From: Gemmatimonadota bacterium
GTDB taxonomy: Bacteria > Gemmatimonadota > Gemmatimonadetes > Gemmatimonadales > Gemmatimonadaceae
Reading direction: 5' to 3'
DNA: 10,181 nucleotides
NCBI GenBank assembly: GCA_947475795.1
Contig: CANJOX010000093.1
Coordinates: 1 to 10,181 of the forward strand
Under the pieces are notes generated by a model that had not been told where the DNA came from, made no database searches, and saw only the letters and a list, made by a program, of their open reading frames with translations. Within the stretch, counting starts at the first letter, position 1. The number at the start of each line of letters is the position of its first letter. The translations under genes and the position numbers were made by a program. This document shows, in pieces, positions 1-5,995 of the stretch.

Positions 1-17
1 CGCTCTGATGCGAATAC

Positions 18-49
18 AAACGGCGGTCTCCGTGAGGGGGCCGCCGTTT
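18..49. terminator. Hairpin terminator downstream of the DUF6036 gene
   Basis: A 9-bp perfect stem, AAACGGCGG pairing with CCGCCGTTT, encloses a partly paired loop. The plus side ends in TTTT and the minus side continues TTTGTATT, so it could work in both directions. It lies 37 nt beyond the stop codon of the minus-strand operon (stop at 86-88) and probably ends that transcript. Its arms and the adjoining GGTCTCC are shared with the hairpin at 3736-3769. Confidence 0.75.
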
Positions 50-85
50 TGCGTTCCGAAGAGTGTATTCGCTCACGGTAGCCCG

Positions 86-610
86 CTACAAATCCTGCAC
101 GCTTAAGTGAACCCACCGCGCAATACGCTCCAGCTCTGTCTGCGCCACCGGTAGGAGCCACACGCGCTCGACGAGCGTGGTGCTCGATAGGAACTCCTCG
201 GCGAGCAGCGTCAGCACGAACTCGCGGTCCTTGTCGCGAAAAGCCACGAGCTTACTGGCGGCGAGGTCGTGCCCCTCGAGGCACAGGCCCGTGCTGGTCT
301 CCGTCGCACGGACAGCAACGGTTCGCTCCGCCCAGCCGGCCGGCAGCGTGGCAGCCTCGGTGATCGGAAGGCCGTGCACGTAGAAGCCGTGCGCCTGGTG
401 AAACGGCGAGTCCTCGCCGATGGCGTTGAGGTACTCCACGCGGTCGAGCCGATGGCAAGGTGAGATGTCCGCCTCCGCCGACATCTTGAGGGCGGCGGGC
501 ACCTCGGGAAACTGCCCGAGGATCGACTGTGATCCGAACACATACACCTCATGGTCGCCGACCACGTCACAAGCTGCGCGGATCGCGTGCTCCAGCTGTT
601 CGCGCGTCAT
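86..610 (-). CDS. DUF6036-like nucleotidyltransferase, putative toxin partner
   Basis: A 174-aa protein beginning MTREQLEHAI. It resembles the DUF6036/AbiEii-like group of polymerase-beta-fold nucleotidyltransferases. Visible motifs are VFGSQSILGQFP (about residues 24-35), an acidic pair in MSAEADISP (E47 and D49, the likely metal ligands), AGWAERTVAVR (about 91-101) and the helix HDLAASKLVAFRDKDREFV (about 114-132). No signal peptide or membrane segment is seen. The ATG at 610-608 was chosen because it overlaps the upstream gene's TGA as ATGA, the usual sign of translational coupling. An open frame continues upstream to 745 but lies inside that gene. Family knowledge links such enzymes next to HTH proteins to toxin-antitoxin or abortive-infection systems. 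Substrate and toxicity cannot be read from the sequence. Confidence 0.82.
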   Translation of the reverse strand: MTREQLEHAIRAACDVVGDHEVYVFGSQSILGQFPEVPAALKMSAEADISPCHRLDRVEYLNAIGEDSPFHQAHGFYVHGLPITEAATLPAGWAERTVAVRATETSTGLCLEGHDLAASKLVAFRDKDREFVLTLLAEEFLSSTTLVERVWLLPVAQTELERIARWVHLSVQDL

Positions 611-1551
611 CGGTTGGCGCCTCGTCCGCCACCAAGTTCCAAGCCCACGAACGGGGTGGTCTGCCGGAGCCGAGTGGCCCGCTCCCCGTGATCGCGCAGA
701 AACGCCGCGATGCGGTGCGGCGGAAGCCTGAGGATGTGCTCCCACTCCCGGAGCTCATGCGCCTCGGCGACGGACGCCTGCTGCAACCGCTGCTGCACCC
801 AGCGTTGCGCGTCGGCGATCAGTCGTGGGTCGCGCGTGATCGCCTTCGCCACGCGCTCCGCCTGCGCGCCGGACCGCGCATCGAGATCGGCGTGCGTGGT
901 GGCCACCGGGGCGTCGCTGGGCGAAAGCGCCTGCAGCGGCAACACGCCGTAGAGTAGGGTGGCCTCGCGTACCGCGGCCTGCTGTTCTGATGTCATCGTC
1001 TCGACGTCCGCGCGCGTGCGCACCAGAAGATCAATGGTCAAGTCGAAGCGCCGTTCGAGATCGCGAATCCCGCTGGAGAGCTGCTCGGCCACCGCGTGGC
1101 GTTCCCGCACGGTCGTCAGCACCCCGAGACGCAGCGTATCGTGCGCCGAGTCCTCGCCGCGGGCATGCGGCCCTTCAATCCATGCCGCGCGCGGTGCCGG
1201 CGCCACCGACGTCATCAATGCCTTGAGCGCGTCGAGCAACATGTGGCGCCGCTGACGTTCGGTGTCGAAGACGGCGCGAAGCACGGGAGCGAACGCGTGT
1301 ACGGGGCTCAACTCGATCAGGCGCCGGCCGCCCGCACCGACGGAGCGCACGATCCCCAGATGGGTGAGACGGTCGATTGCCCGGAGCACGCCCGAGAGGT
1401 TCAGCCGGGTCGCGCGCGCCAGTTCACCAGGAGGCAGGGGGTGCTCCGTCTCCGAGAGCACCCGCAGGATGCGCACGTGCGACACCTGGCCGAGCAGCTC
1501 GTCGAGCGGCGCGTCCAAGTAGCTGAGGGGGGTCAGGGCACGACGGGTCAT
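607..1551 (-). CDS. Winged-helix protein with degenerate nucleotidyltransferase region
   Basis: A 314-aa protein. Residues about 20-95 form a MarR/ArsR-type winged helix: LPPGELARATRLNLSGVLRA is the helix-turn-helix, and GIVRSVGAGGRRLIEL the wing. Residues 124-177 resemble the core of a polymerase-beta-fold nucleotidyltransferase, with WIEGPHARGEDSAHDTLRLG standing where active enzymes have G-S-x-A-R-G and D-x-D. The second acidic position is missing, although DLTIDLLV (170-177) keeps an acidic strand. Catalysis is therefore doubtful. The C-terminus (about 240-300) is helical and charged, ending in ERATRLRQTTPF. It is the first gene of a two-gene operon. The likely role is an autoregulating antitoxin or repressor for the partner encoded at 86-610. 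The start ATG has only a weak Shine-Dalgarno (GAGAC). Confidence 0.8.
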   Translation of the reverse strand: MTRRALTPLSYLDAPLDELLGQVSHVRILRVLSETEHPLPPGELARATRLNLSGVLRAIDRLTHLGIVRSVGAGGRRLIELSPVHAFAPVLRAVFDTERQRRHMLLDALKALMTSVAPAPRAAWIEGPHARGEDSAHDTLRLGVLTTVRERHAVAEQLSSGIRDLERRFDLTIDLLVRTRADVETMTSEQQAAVREATLLYGVLPLQALSPSDAPVATTHADLDARSGAQAERVAKAITRDPRLIADAQRWVQQRLQQASVAEAHELREWEHILRLPPHRIAAFLRDHGERATRLRQTTPFVGLELGGGRGANR

Positions 1552-1593
1552 AATGTCTCAGACGGGCGAAGTGGACAATGATCCTGTATGTTG

Positions 1594-1623
1594 ACTATAG
1601 TCTGGAAAGTATACGTTTGTCTA
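1594..1623 (-). promoter_or_regulatory. Promoter of the HTH/nucleotidyltransferase operon
   Basis: On the minus strand TAGACA (1623-1618, 5/6 to the -35 consensus) is followed after 18 nt by TATAGT (1599-1594, 5/6 to the -10 consensus), 43 nt before the ATG at 1551. The perfect palindrome GACTATAGTC (1593-1602) covers the -10 box and is a natural operator for the winged-helix product. Confidence 0.55.
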
Positions 1624-1656
1624 CATCCGGCCGCAGCAAGAGACGCGGCGTTAATG

Positions 1657-1676
1657 AACTAAGGGGGTAGTTGACA
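1657..1676 (+). promoter_or_regulatory. blaI -35 box with overlapping dyad (operator 1)
   Basis: AACTAAGGGGGTAGTT (1657-1672) is an inverted repeat of 6-4-6 form with one mismatch. Its end overlaps a perfect TTGACA (1671-1676). No good -10 is visible 16-18 nt downstream; the best, TGCCAT at 1694-1699, matches 3 of 6. The placement suits a repressor site for the adjacent BlaI-family product. Confidence 0.55.
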
Positions 1677-1700
1677 GCGCGACGCCCAATCCATGCCATC

Positions 1701-1716
1701 AACTAACCACTTAGTT
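1701..1716 (+). promoter_or_regulatory. Perfect dyad before blaI (operator 2)
   Basis: AACTAACCACTTAGTT is a perfect 6-bp inverted repeat with a 4-nt gap. It has the same half-site and geometry as the dyad at 1657-1672, 44 nt away. It lies near the expected transcription start and 11 nt before the blaI ATG. BlaI/MecI proteins are known to bind paired dyads in their own promoters, so autorepression is inferred. Confidence 0.6.
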
Positions 1717-1727
1717 CAGGAGCCGCG

Positions 1728-2114
1728 ATGGAGCAGGTGACGCTGGGCGAACGCGAGTTGGACGTGATGACGGCACTGTGGACCGACGGCCCCGGCACGG
1801 TGGCGGAGGTGAAGGAGCGGCTACCCGCGGCGCTGGCCTACAACACCGTGCTCACCATCCTGCGGAACCTCGAAGCGAAGCGCCTCGTGGACCACGAGGC
1901 GGAGGGGCGGGTGTTTCGGTACTTCCCGGTGATCTCTCAGGAAGCGGTGAAGGGCAGCGCCGTGTCGCGAGTCGTGGCCAAGTTCTTCGGGGGGTCGCCC
2001 GTGAGCGTGATGGCACACCTGCTCGAGAACGACGCCCTCGACGCCGAGGACCTCACGGCGCTTCATGAACACCTGAACGGCCGCTTGGCCAAGCTGGAGA
2101 AGAGCGACCAATGA
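1728..2114 (+). CDS. blaI: BlaI/MecI/CopY-family transcriptional repressor
   Basis: A 128-aa cytoplasmic repressor of usual family length. The N-terminal winged helix spans about residues 5-75. It includes LGERELDVMTALW, the recognition helix around YNTVLTILRNLEAKRLV (38-54) and the wing EGRVFRYFPVI (59-69). The C-terminal helices, from about residue 78 (SRVVAKFF, then the Leu/Asp-rich end), are the usual dimerisation and cleavage region. AGGAG (1718-1722) lies 5 nt before the ATG. The stop overlaps the ATG of the M56 peptidase gene (ATGA at 2111-2114), the standard repressor-sensor pairing. In known systems the sensor protease triggers repressor cleavage, but here the partner gene is interrupted, so the repressor may be constitutively active. 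The targets are unknown and no beta-lactamase gene is visible. Confidence 0.9.
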   Translation: MEQVTLGERELDVMTALWTDGPGTVAEVKERLPAALAYNTVLTILRNLEAKRLVDHEAEGRVFRYFPVISQEAVKGSAVSRVVAKFFGGSPVSVMAHLLENDALDAEDLTALHEHLNGRLAKLEKSDQ

Positions 2115-3451
2115 TCGCCGCCCTCGCGGTCTAGACCTTGTTCGTTGGGCTTCTGATCGGCGCGCTGGCCGTTCTGGTGGAGCGGGGCGCACGTCGGCTC
2201 GGGTTGCCGACGCGGTTCATCTGGGCGGTTGCCGTAGCGGCCATGGTGGTGGTTCCCGCCGTCAGCGCCATGCTCCGGGACCCGCAAACGACGTCGACGC
2301 CGACGGTGTTCGCTAGGGCCGATGCGACCGCGCCGATACGCGGGGCTGACGCCTCTGCTTCGGACGAGATCAACACCTCGGTCCTCGGCACGTCGGCCGA
2401 CCGCATCGTGAACTTCTGGCGGGACGCGCTGACCGCCGTCCAGGACCGCGCACGTGCCGCCGACGGCCCGCTGCTGGCGTTGTGGGCGGTCCTCTCCGCC
2501 TTCCTGCTGGGAGCCACGCTACATGCGCTGTCGGAAGCGTGACGAATGCGCCACGGGCTGAAGGCCGAGAGGATGCTTGGCACGACTGTGCTGCTGTCGG
2601 AGGACATCGGCCCGTCGGCAATCGGCGCCGATCCGGCCGCGATTGTGATCCCGCGCTGGGTCTTGACGCTCGACGAGTCGCTGCGGTCGCTCGTGATTCG
2701 CCACGAACAGGAGCACCTAGCGACCCGCGACCCCGCGCTCCTCACGACGGCGCTGTGTCTTGTGGTGCTCATGCCGTGGCACCCCGTGCTGTGGTGGAGT
2801 TGGCGTCGCCTAGGCCTCGCCCTCGAAGTCGACTGCGATGCCCGGGTACTCCGCCGGGGGGCGAGTCCGAAACAGTACGGGCAGTTGCTGCTGCTCGTAT
2901 CGCATCACCGATCCACCGCCCCCCGTGGGCAACGCGCTCTGATGTCGCTGGCCGCTCCACTCTCCCCGCAGGCTTCACAACTCAAGCAGAGGATTGACGC
3001 GATGACGACACGTCCGACGAAACACAAGCTCACCACCATCGTGGCCGTGACCGCGGGCGCCGTGGGCGCCGCCGTCCTGATCGCCGCCGTGCCGGCGCCC
3101 TCTCGCACTCTCCCGCCGGTGCCCACCTCGGCCATCGCCCAGAGCGCCGATGTGACCGTGAAGGTGACGAAAGCCGGCACCAGGAACGTGGCGGTCGATA
3201 GTCGCGGCCAGTTCGCGGGGGAGCTCCTCATCTACGGTGCCGGCCCGGTGAAGGTCGGACTCGGGACGGCGGAACCTCAGCTCGTCGGCGACACCATTCG
3301 CCTCAAGACCTTCCCGGCGTTCACGGCCGACGTCACCAACGGCGACGTACACGTCGAGCTGCGCGGTGAGGGCGAACTCGAACTGGCCGGCACGGTGAGC
3401 GGGGGGCCCGCGGTGAACGTGAGCGCGAGCGGTCACCACCTGGTGCTGTAG
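2111..3451 (+). pseudogene. M56 (BlaR1-like) membrane peptidase with two in-frame stops
   Basis: One reading frame of 447 codons from the ATG at 2111 encodes a BlaR1/M56-type protein, broken by TAG at 2132-2134 (codon 8) and TGA at 2540-2542 (codon 144). The frame is unchanged across both stops. Hydrophobic segments occur near LFVGLLIGALAVL, FIWAVAVAAMVVV, LLALWAVLSAFLLG, ALLTTALCLVVLM and IVAVTAGAVGAAVLIAA. The zinc motif HEQEH (2702-2716) and the later LEVDCDARVL are intact. A periplasmic tail of about 120 residues, without a penicillin-binding domain, ends the protein. The pieces could only be made separately from TTG 2138 (134 aa) and ATG 2546 (301 aa, carrying HExxH), neither with a clear ribosome site. 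The product would sense an envelope signal and inactivate the BlaI-type partner. Each stop is one transition from a sense codon, so decay is recent or the stops are sequence errors. Confidence 0.8.
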
Positions 3452-3580
3452 AAGGGCGGCACCGGGATTAGGACGGTGGGCCGGAAGAAGTAGGCGGCGT
3501 GGCGCGTAGCCATCCGTTGACATGCTGTCGCCTCGGCGGTGCCCAATGGTGCCCAATTCACGCGGCACCGGCGCTCAGCC
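3452..3580. other. Non-coding stretch with tandem GGTGCCCAAT repeat
   Basis: No credible gene is seen here. GGTGCCCAAT is repeated back to back at 3539-3558, next to the tRNA fragment. Tandem short repeats beside a tRNA-derived core are typical of arm-type binding sites for tyrosine integrases, but no integrase gene is present in the window. Confidence 0.45.
3537..3577 (+). repeat. Direct repeat, copy A
   Basis: This 41-nt stretch matches 6949-6989 at 34 of 41 positions in the same orientation without gaps. Conserved blocks are CGGTGCCCA, GCCCAAT and CCGGCGCTCA. Copy A lies immediately before the tRNA-Gly fragment; the two copies bracket about 3.4 kb. Confidence 0.65.
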
Positions 3581-3626
3581 GGAGCGGGCGACCGGACTCG
3601 AACCGGCGACGTTTAGCTTGGGAAGC
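3581..3626 (-). other. 3' fragment of tRNA-Gly(CCC), probable attachment-site scar
   Basis: Read on the minus strand, this matches the 3' part of a bacterial tRNA-Gly. It holds anticodon loop TTCCCAA (CCC), 3' stem GCTAA, T-arm GCCGG-TTCGAGT-CCGGT, acceptor strand CGCCCGC, and T plus CC. Going toward the 5' half, similarity stops two bases past the loop. No matching 5' anticodon strand, D-arm or GCGGGCG acceptor strand follows, so this is not a functional tRNA. A tRNA 3' fragment starting at the anticodon loop is the usual core left by integrases that target tRNA genes. With this orientation, the element would have extended to the right. Confidence 0.65.
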
Positions 3627-3735
3627 AGCTTCAGCACTCGCGGGTGGCGCTCACTCAAGCCGGTTTCCCTCTGGAGTCTAGGGGGAATACCCTATCCGGC
3701 GCTCTGAGCAACACGCTTCATATTGCTGCGTATGA

Positions 3736-3769
3736 AAAACGGCGGTCTCCACGCGGAGGCCGCCGTTTT
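3736..3769. terminator. Strong hairpin terminator
   Basis: AAAACGGCGG (3736-3745) pairs perfectly with CCGCCGTTTT (3760-3769). The inner TCTCC/GGAGG pairing extends the stem to about 15 bp around an ACGC loop. With A-rich and T-rich flanks it could act on both strands. On the plus strand it would stop transcripts from the M56 region before the antitoxin locus. It shares its arms and GGTCTCC with the terminator at 18-49. Confidence 0.75.
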
Positions 3770-3910
3770 CTGCGTGCGGGTGGGTGACGCAGAGGTCTCG
3801 CCGAGAACGGCCGTCGGGCTTGCTGACGCTGGAAGTTGGGCGCCGGAACGGTCACGGTAGATTGGGGGAGCGCCTAGTCATACCCTTCAAGTACTCTGAG
3901 CGATTGCCGA

Positions 3911-3982
3911 ATGGTGCTCAATCGAAGCGTCTACGAAACCCAGTGGTTCGCGAAGGCCGCCAGGAAGGTCAACTTCGGCTGA
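3911..3982 (+). pseudogene. N-terminal stub of a HigB/RelE-like toxin
   Basis: ATG at 3911 opens 23 codons ending at TGA 3980-3982. The peptide contains NRSVYETQWFAKAARK, which resembles the first residues of HigB2/RelE-type mRNA interferases (pattern ...Y-x-T-x-W-F-A-x-x-A-R-K). The expected 80 or more further residues are missing: only 35 nt separate this stop from the antitoxin start at 4018. The order toxin then antitoxin matches the usual operon for this antitoxin type. The inference is that the toxin was removed by internal deletion. The match is short, so this rests on both motif and position. Confidence 0.5.
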
Positions 3983-4017
3983 TGCCGCGAAAGCTCGGAC
4001 GTGGATGGAGGCGACCG

Positions 4018-4347
4018 GTGGCTAATCTGACAAGGAAGTTCGAGAGTGATGCGTTCGAGGCGATTCACAGCGCGGTGTCGGGTCTGCGTGACGAGAAGCT
4101 GATCACCGCGGCCAAGCTGCGTGAGTACGAACAGCTGTGCGTGAAACCGCCCCCGCTATCGGCGCTCCAGGTTCGTGCGTTGCGTAGACATCTCAAGGTG
4201 AGTCAGCCGGTCTTTGCTGCCTTTCTTAACACCACCCCCAGCACCATCGTGCAGCCGGAGTCGGGTAAGAAACGGCCGAGTGGCATGGGACTCAAACTGC
4301 TGCAGATCGCCCAGGCGAAGGGCCTGCAAGGGCTGGCCGTCGGCTAG
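4018..4347 (+). CDS. HigA/XRE-type antitoxin, apparently orphaned
   Basis: A 109-aa DNA-binding protein. Residues 8-45 form the N-terminal helical part common to HigB2-type antitoxins (FESDAFEAIHSAVSGL, then LREYEQLCV). Residues about 50-92 form an XRE helix-turn-helix (LSALQVRALRRHLKVSQPVF, then KKRPSGMGLKLLQIAQ). Start GTG 4018 was chosen because GGAGG (4007-4011) lies 6 nt upstream and homologous antitoxins start here; the open frame to 3784 is unlike the family. The segment usually reading Q-K-W-E-x-G-x-K-R-P is here V-Q-P-E-S-G-K-K-R-P, with proline (residue 80) at the conserved tryptophan, which may weaken DNA binding. Upstream only a toxin stub remains, so the gene may be relaxing or may serve as an antidote to related toxins. 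Confidence 0.8.
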   Translation: MANLTRKFESDAFEAIHSAVSGLRDEKLITAAKLREYEQLCVKPPPLSALQVRALRRHLKVSQPVFAAFLNTTPSTIVQPESGKKRPSGMGLKLLQIAQAKGLQGLAVG

Positions 4348-4785
4348 AGGGTACTGGATATTACGAGGACCGCCTGCCTGATTCGGACGACTCGGTCAAC
4401 TGAGCCAGTGCTGCTTGGCAGCACGCCCAGCGCGATTTGGACGACCTTGTGCTGGACGCCCCCGTCGTCGCGATCATCCGCAGGGCGTTGAAGAAAATCG
4501 CTGGGTACTTCGTGCGCGTCAATTAACGAACTTCTGCTTAAGGACAATGGCAGCGGGCGGCGCCTCGGCATTGAGTCACCGCGGCCCCTGCGAAGAGGAT
4601 GCCGTCAATGACTATCCCGGCAACTCTGACTGATTTTATAACTCGCTACTGTTGTGGCCTCGCGACACTTATGGGGAGTTAGCACGACAGCGCGAGTCCG
4701 CGCCCCCCAATAGGGCGTTCTGTATCCCTTTGTGTCGCAGCCCTTTGACGGTCGATTTACGGATGTGGGTGCGAGCTCGGCCGTT
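4348..4785. other. Non-coding stretch
   Basis: I see no gene I can support. A short plus-strand open stretch (4404-4527) ends in DLDDLVLDAPVVAIIRRALK and other protein-like residues, but it has no start signal or recognised family and may be a remnant. The right part is probably the upstream control region of the PEP-CTERM gene: GTGTCGC (4732-4738) and TGACGG (4746-4751) recur upstream of the second PEP-CTERM gene. Confidence 0.3.
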
Positions 4786-4801
4786 TGGCGCACCGATTGC
4801 A
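4786..4801 (+). promoter_or_regulatory. Sigma-54 (-24/-12) promoter of PEP-CTERM gene 1
   Basis: TGGCGCACCGATTGCA matches the sigma-54 consensus TGGCAC-N5-TTGCA with one mismatch. It has the required 10 nt between the GG (-24) and GC (-12) dinucleotides. Transcription would begin near 4812, leaving about 110 nt of leader before the ATG at 4925. Confidence 0.65.
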
Positions 4802-4924
4802 GAACCTCTGCAGAACCGCGTGGAGTGCGGGCCTACCACTCACTGGTCAATCATCCAATCAATGCGAATCTGTCGCAACTACGTCGCTCGATTTCCTTCG
4901 TATTCACGCACAATCAGACCGGCC

Positions 4925-5575
4925 ATGGGTGTCCGCAGAATGCTCCGTTTTCTCTGCGTGTGCGCGACCGCCGCGCTACCGGATACGGCCTTTGCACAGC
5001 TCGTAGACCAGTACAACAACAACGTCAATTTTACTTTTTCTCCGGTCAGCCAATGGACTGCGCAGACGTTCTCAACGAATGCTGCGAACGTCTCGGGTGG
5101 CGGATTCCTGTTGATCAATTACAGAGGCGGTACATGGGGAGATCGCAGCGAAACTGACGTCACGGTCAACCTCTGGGCCGGCGCTCCAGGCGAACTCGGT
5201 AGCACTAAGCTGGCAGGTGGAACGGCGCATGTTGCTGCTGATTTCTACAGCTATGTCTGGGCGGATGTATTCTGGCAGCCGACCGCTGTTGTCGCCGGAA
5301 TCAACTATTGGTTGACTATTGGCGGCGGAACGGATGCGTTCTGGACTAACTGGAGTGTTGGTAACGAGTACTCTGGCGGGATGCTCCAAGGTTCTCAGAC
5401 GCCACAGAGCAGTGAAGAAGGACCGTACTTTGAGTACGGCTCTGGCGACGCCGTTTTTCGAACCCACACCACAGTGCCCGAGCCTTCCCCGTACGCGCTG
5501 ACTGCTGCCGGCCTCGCCGCACTTGGCGTCGTTGCTCGTCGTCGTCGTCGACGTTTGCGCGCGGTGGTTGCATAG
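4925..5575 (+). CDS. PEP-CTERM sorting-signal exported protein 1
   Basis: A 216-aa exported protein. A signal peptide (residues 1-24) ends AFA before Gln25. The mature part is rich in Gly, Thr, Trp and aromatic residues, with beta-type patterns such as SQWTAQTFSTNAANVSGGGF and VNLWAGAPGELG; no catalytic motif is recognised. The C-terminus has the PEP-CTERM signal: VPEPSPY (184-190), a hydrophobic helix ALTAAGLAALGVVA and a run of six arginines. Exosortase would cleave there, and such proteins usually go to the cell surface or exopolysaccharide matrix. ATG 4925 gives a normal n-region; ATG 4940 is an alternative. Neither has a clear Shine-Dalgarno, and the open frame extends to 4652 without signal-peptide logic. 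The gene is single, with a sigma-54 promoter upstream. Confidence 0.82.
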   Translation: MGVRRMLRFLCVCATAALPDTAFAQLVDQYNNNVNFTFSPVSQWTAQTFSTNAANVSGGGFLLINYRGGTWGDRSETDVTVNLWAGAPGELGSTKLAGGTAHVAADFYSYVWADVFWQPTAVVAGINYWLTIGGGTDAFWTNWSVGNEYSGGMLQGSQTPQSSEEGPYFEYGSGDAVFRTHTTVPEPSPYALTAAGLAALGVVARRRRRRLRAVVA

Positions 5576-5995
5576 GCGGCCACCGGATCCCCAGCGCCCG
5601 CGTCACGTGACCAATGATGGTGCTGCCGATCGTGATTGCGCGCATGGCTCCGTTAGATAGCCACTTACCGTCTCGCTGCGTTAGCCCGTCGCCCCTTCGA
5701 TGCGCCGCGGCGACCAGCTCACTCGCTTCAACGCAATCGCCTGGTGTTGTTTGGCCTCGTCGAAGGCATTACTCAGGGCAATAGATCCCCACCGGGTGCC
5801 TGCCGCCGTCAACGACTCGGCTCGTCGGTCTGGCGGCAGACGCTCCGCTCGCTCGGCAGCTTGCGCAACGGCAGTTCGTACCGGCGGAGGTTGCTGGCCG
5901 CCCAGTCCCGCAACTGGTCGTTCTCCAGCGCCGCCGCTGACAAAAGTGTACATAAAGGGATTGAAAGTGGGCGTCGCCGGTGTCAGATTTCACGT
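5576..5995. other. No supported gene; possible decayed minus-strand ORF
   Basis: No intact gene is recognised in these 420 nt. On the minus strand, about 5940-5835 reads as protein-like (LENDQLRDWAASNLRRYELP) and then runs into a stop. A neighbouring minus frame ending at 5681 reads AERLPPDRRAESLTAAGTRW and onward to SNAFDEAKQHQAIALKRVS. Together they could be a frameshifted remnant, but I recognise no family. The right end holds a possible promoter for the XRE gene: CTGACA (5937-5942) with a poor -10. Confidence 0.3.

Noticed and set aside
177..1581. Several plus-strand open frames opposite the minus-strand operon
   Set aside because: They are antisense shadows: low-complexity, Arg-rich, with no start signals, while the minus frames show clear family motifs.
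3499..3707. Two plus-strand open frames reading RPDSNRRRLAWEA and ATGLEPATFSLGS
   Set aside because: These are the well-known false proteins produced by translating the antisense of a tRNA T-arm and anticodon arm; they cross the tRNA-Gly fragment at 3581-3626.
3784..4017. N-terminal extension of the antitoxin to ATG 3784
   Set aside because: The added 78 residues are unlike the family, overlap the toxin stub in another frame, and ignore the GGAGG before GTG 4018.
4344..4571. 75-aa minus-strand open frame
   Set aside because: Ser/Arg-rich, with no ribosome site or recognisable domain.
4652..4924. N-terminal extension of PEP-CTERM protein 1
   Set aside because: It would bury the signal peptide and would start upstream of the sigma-54 promoter.
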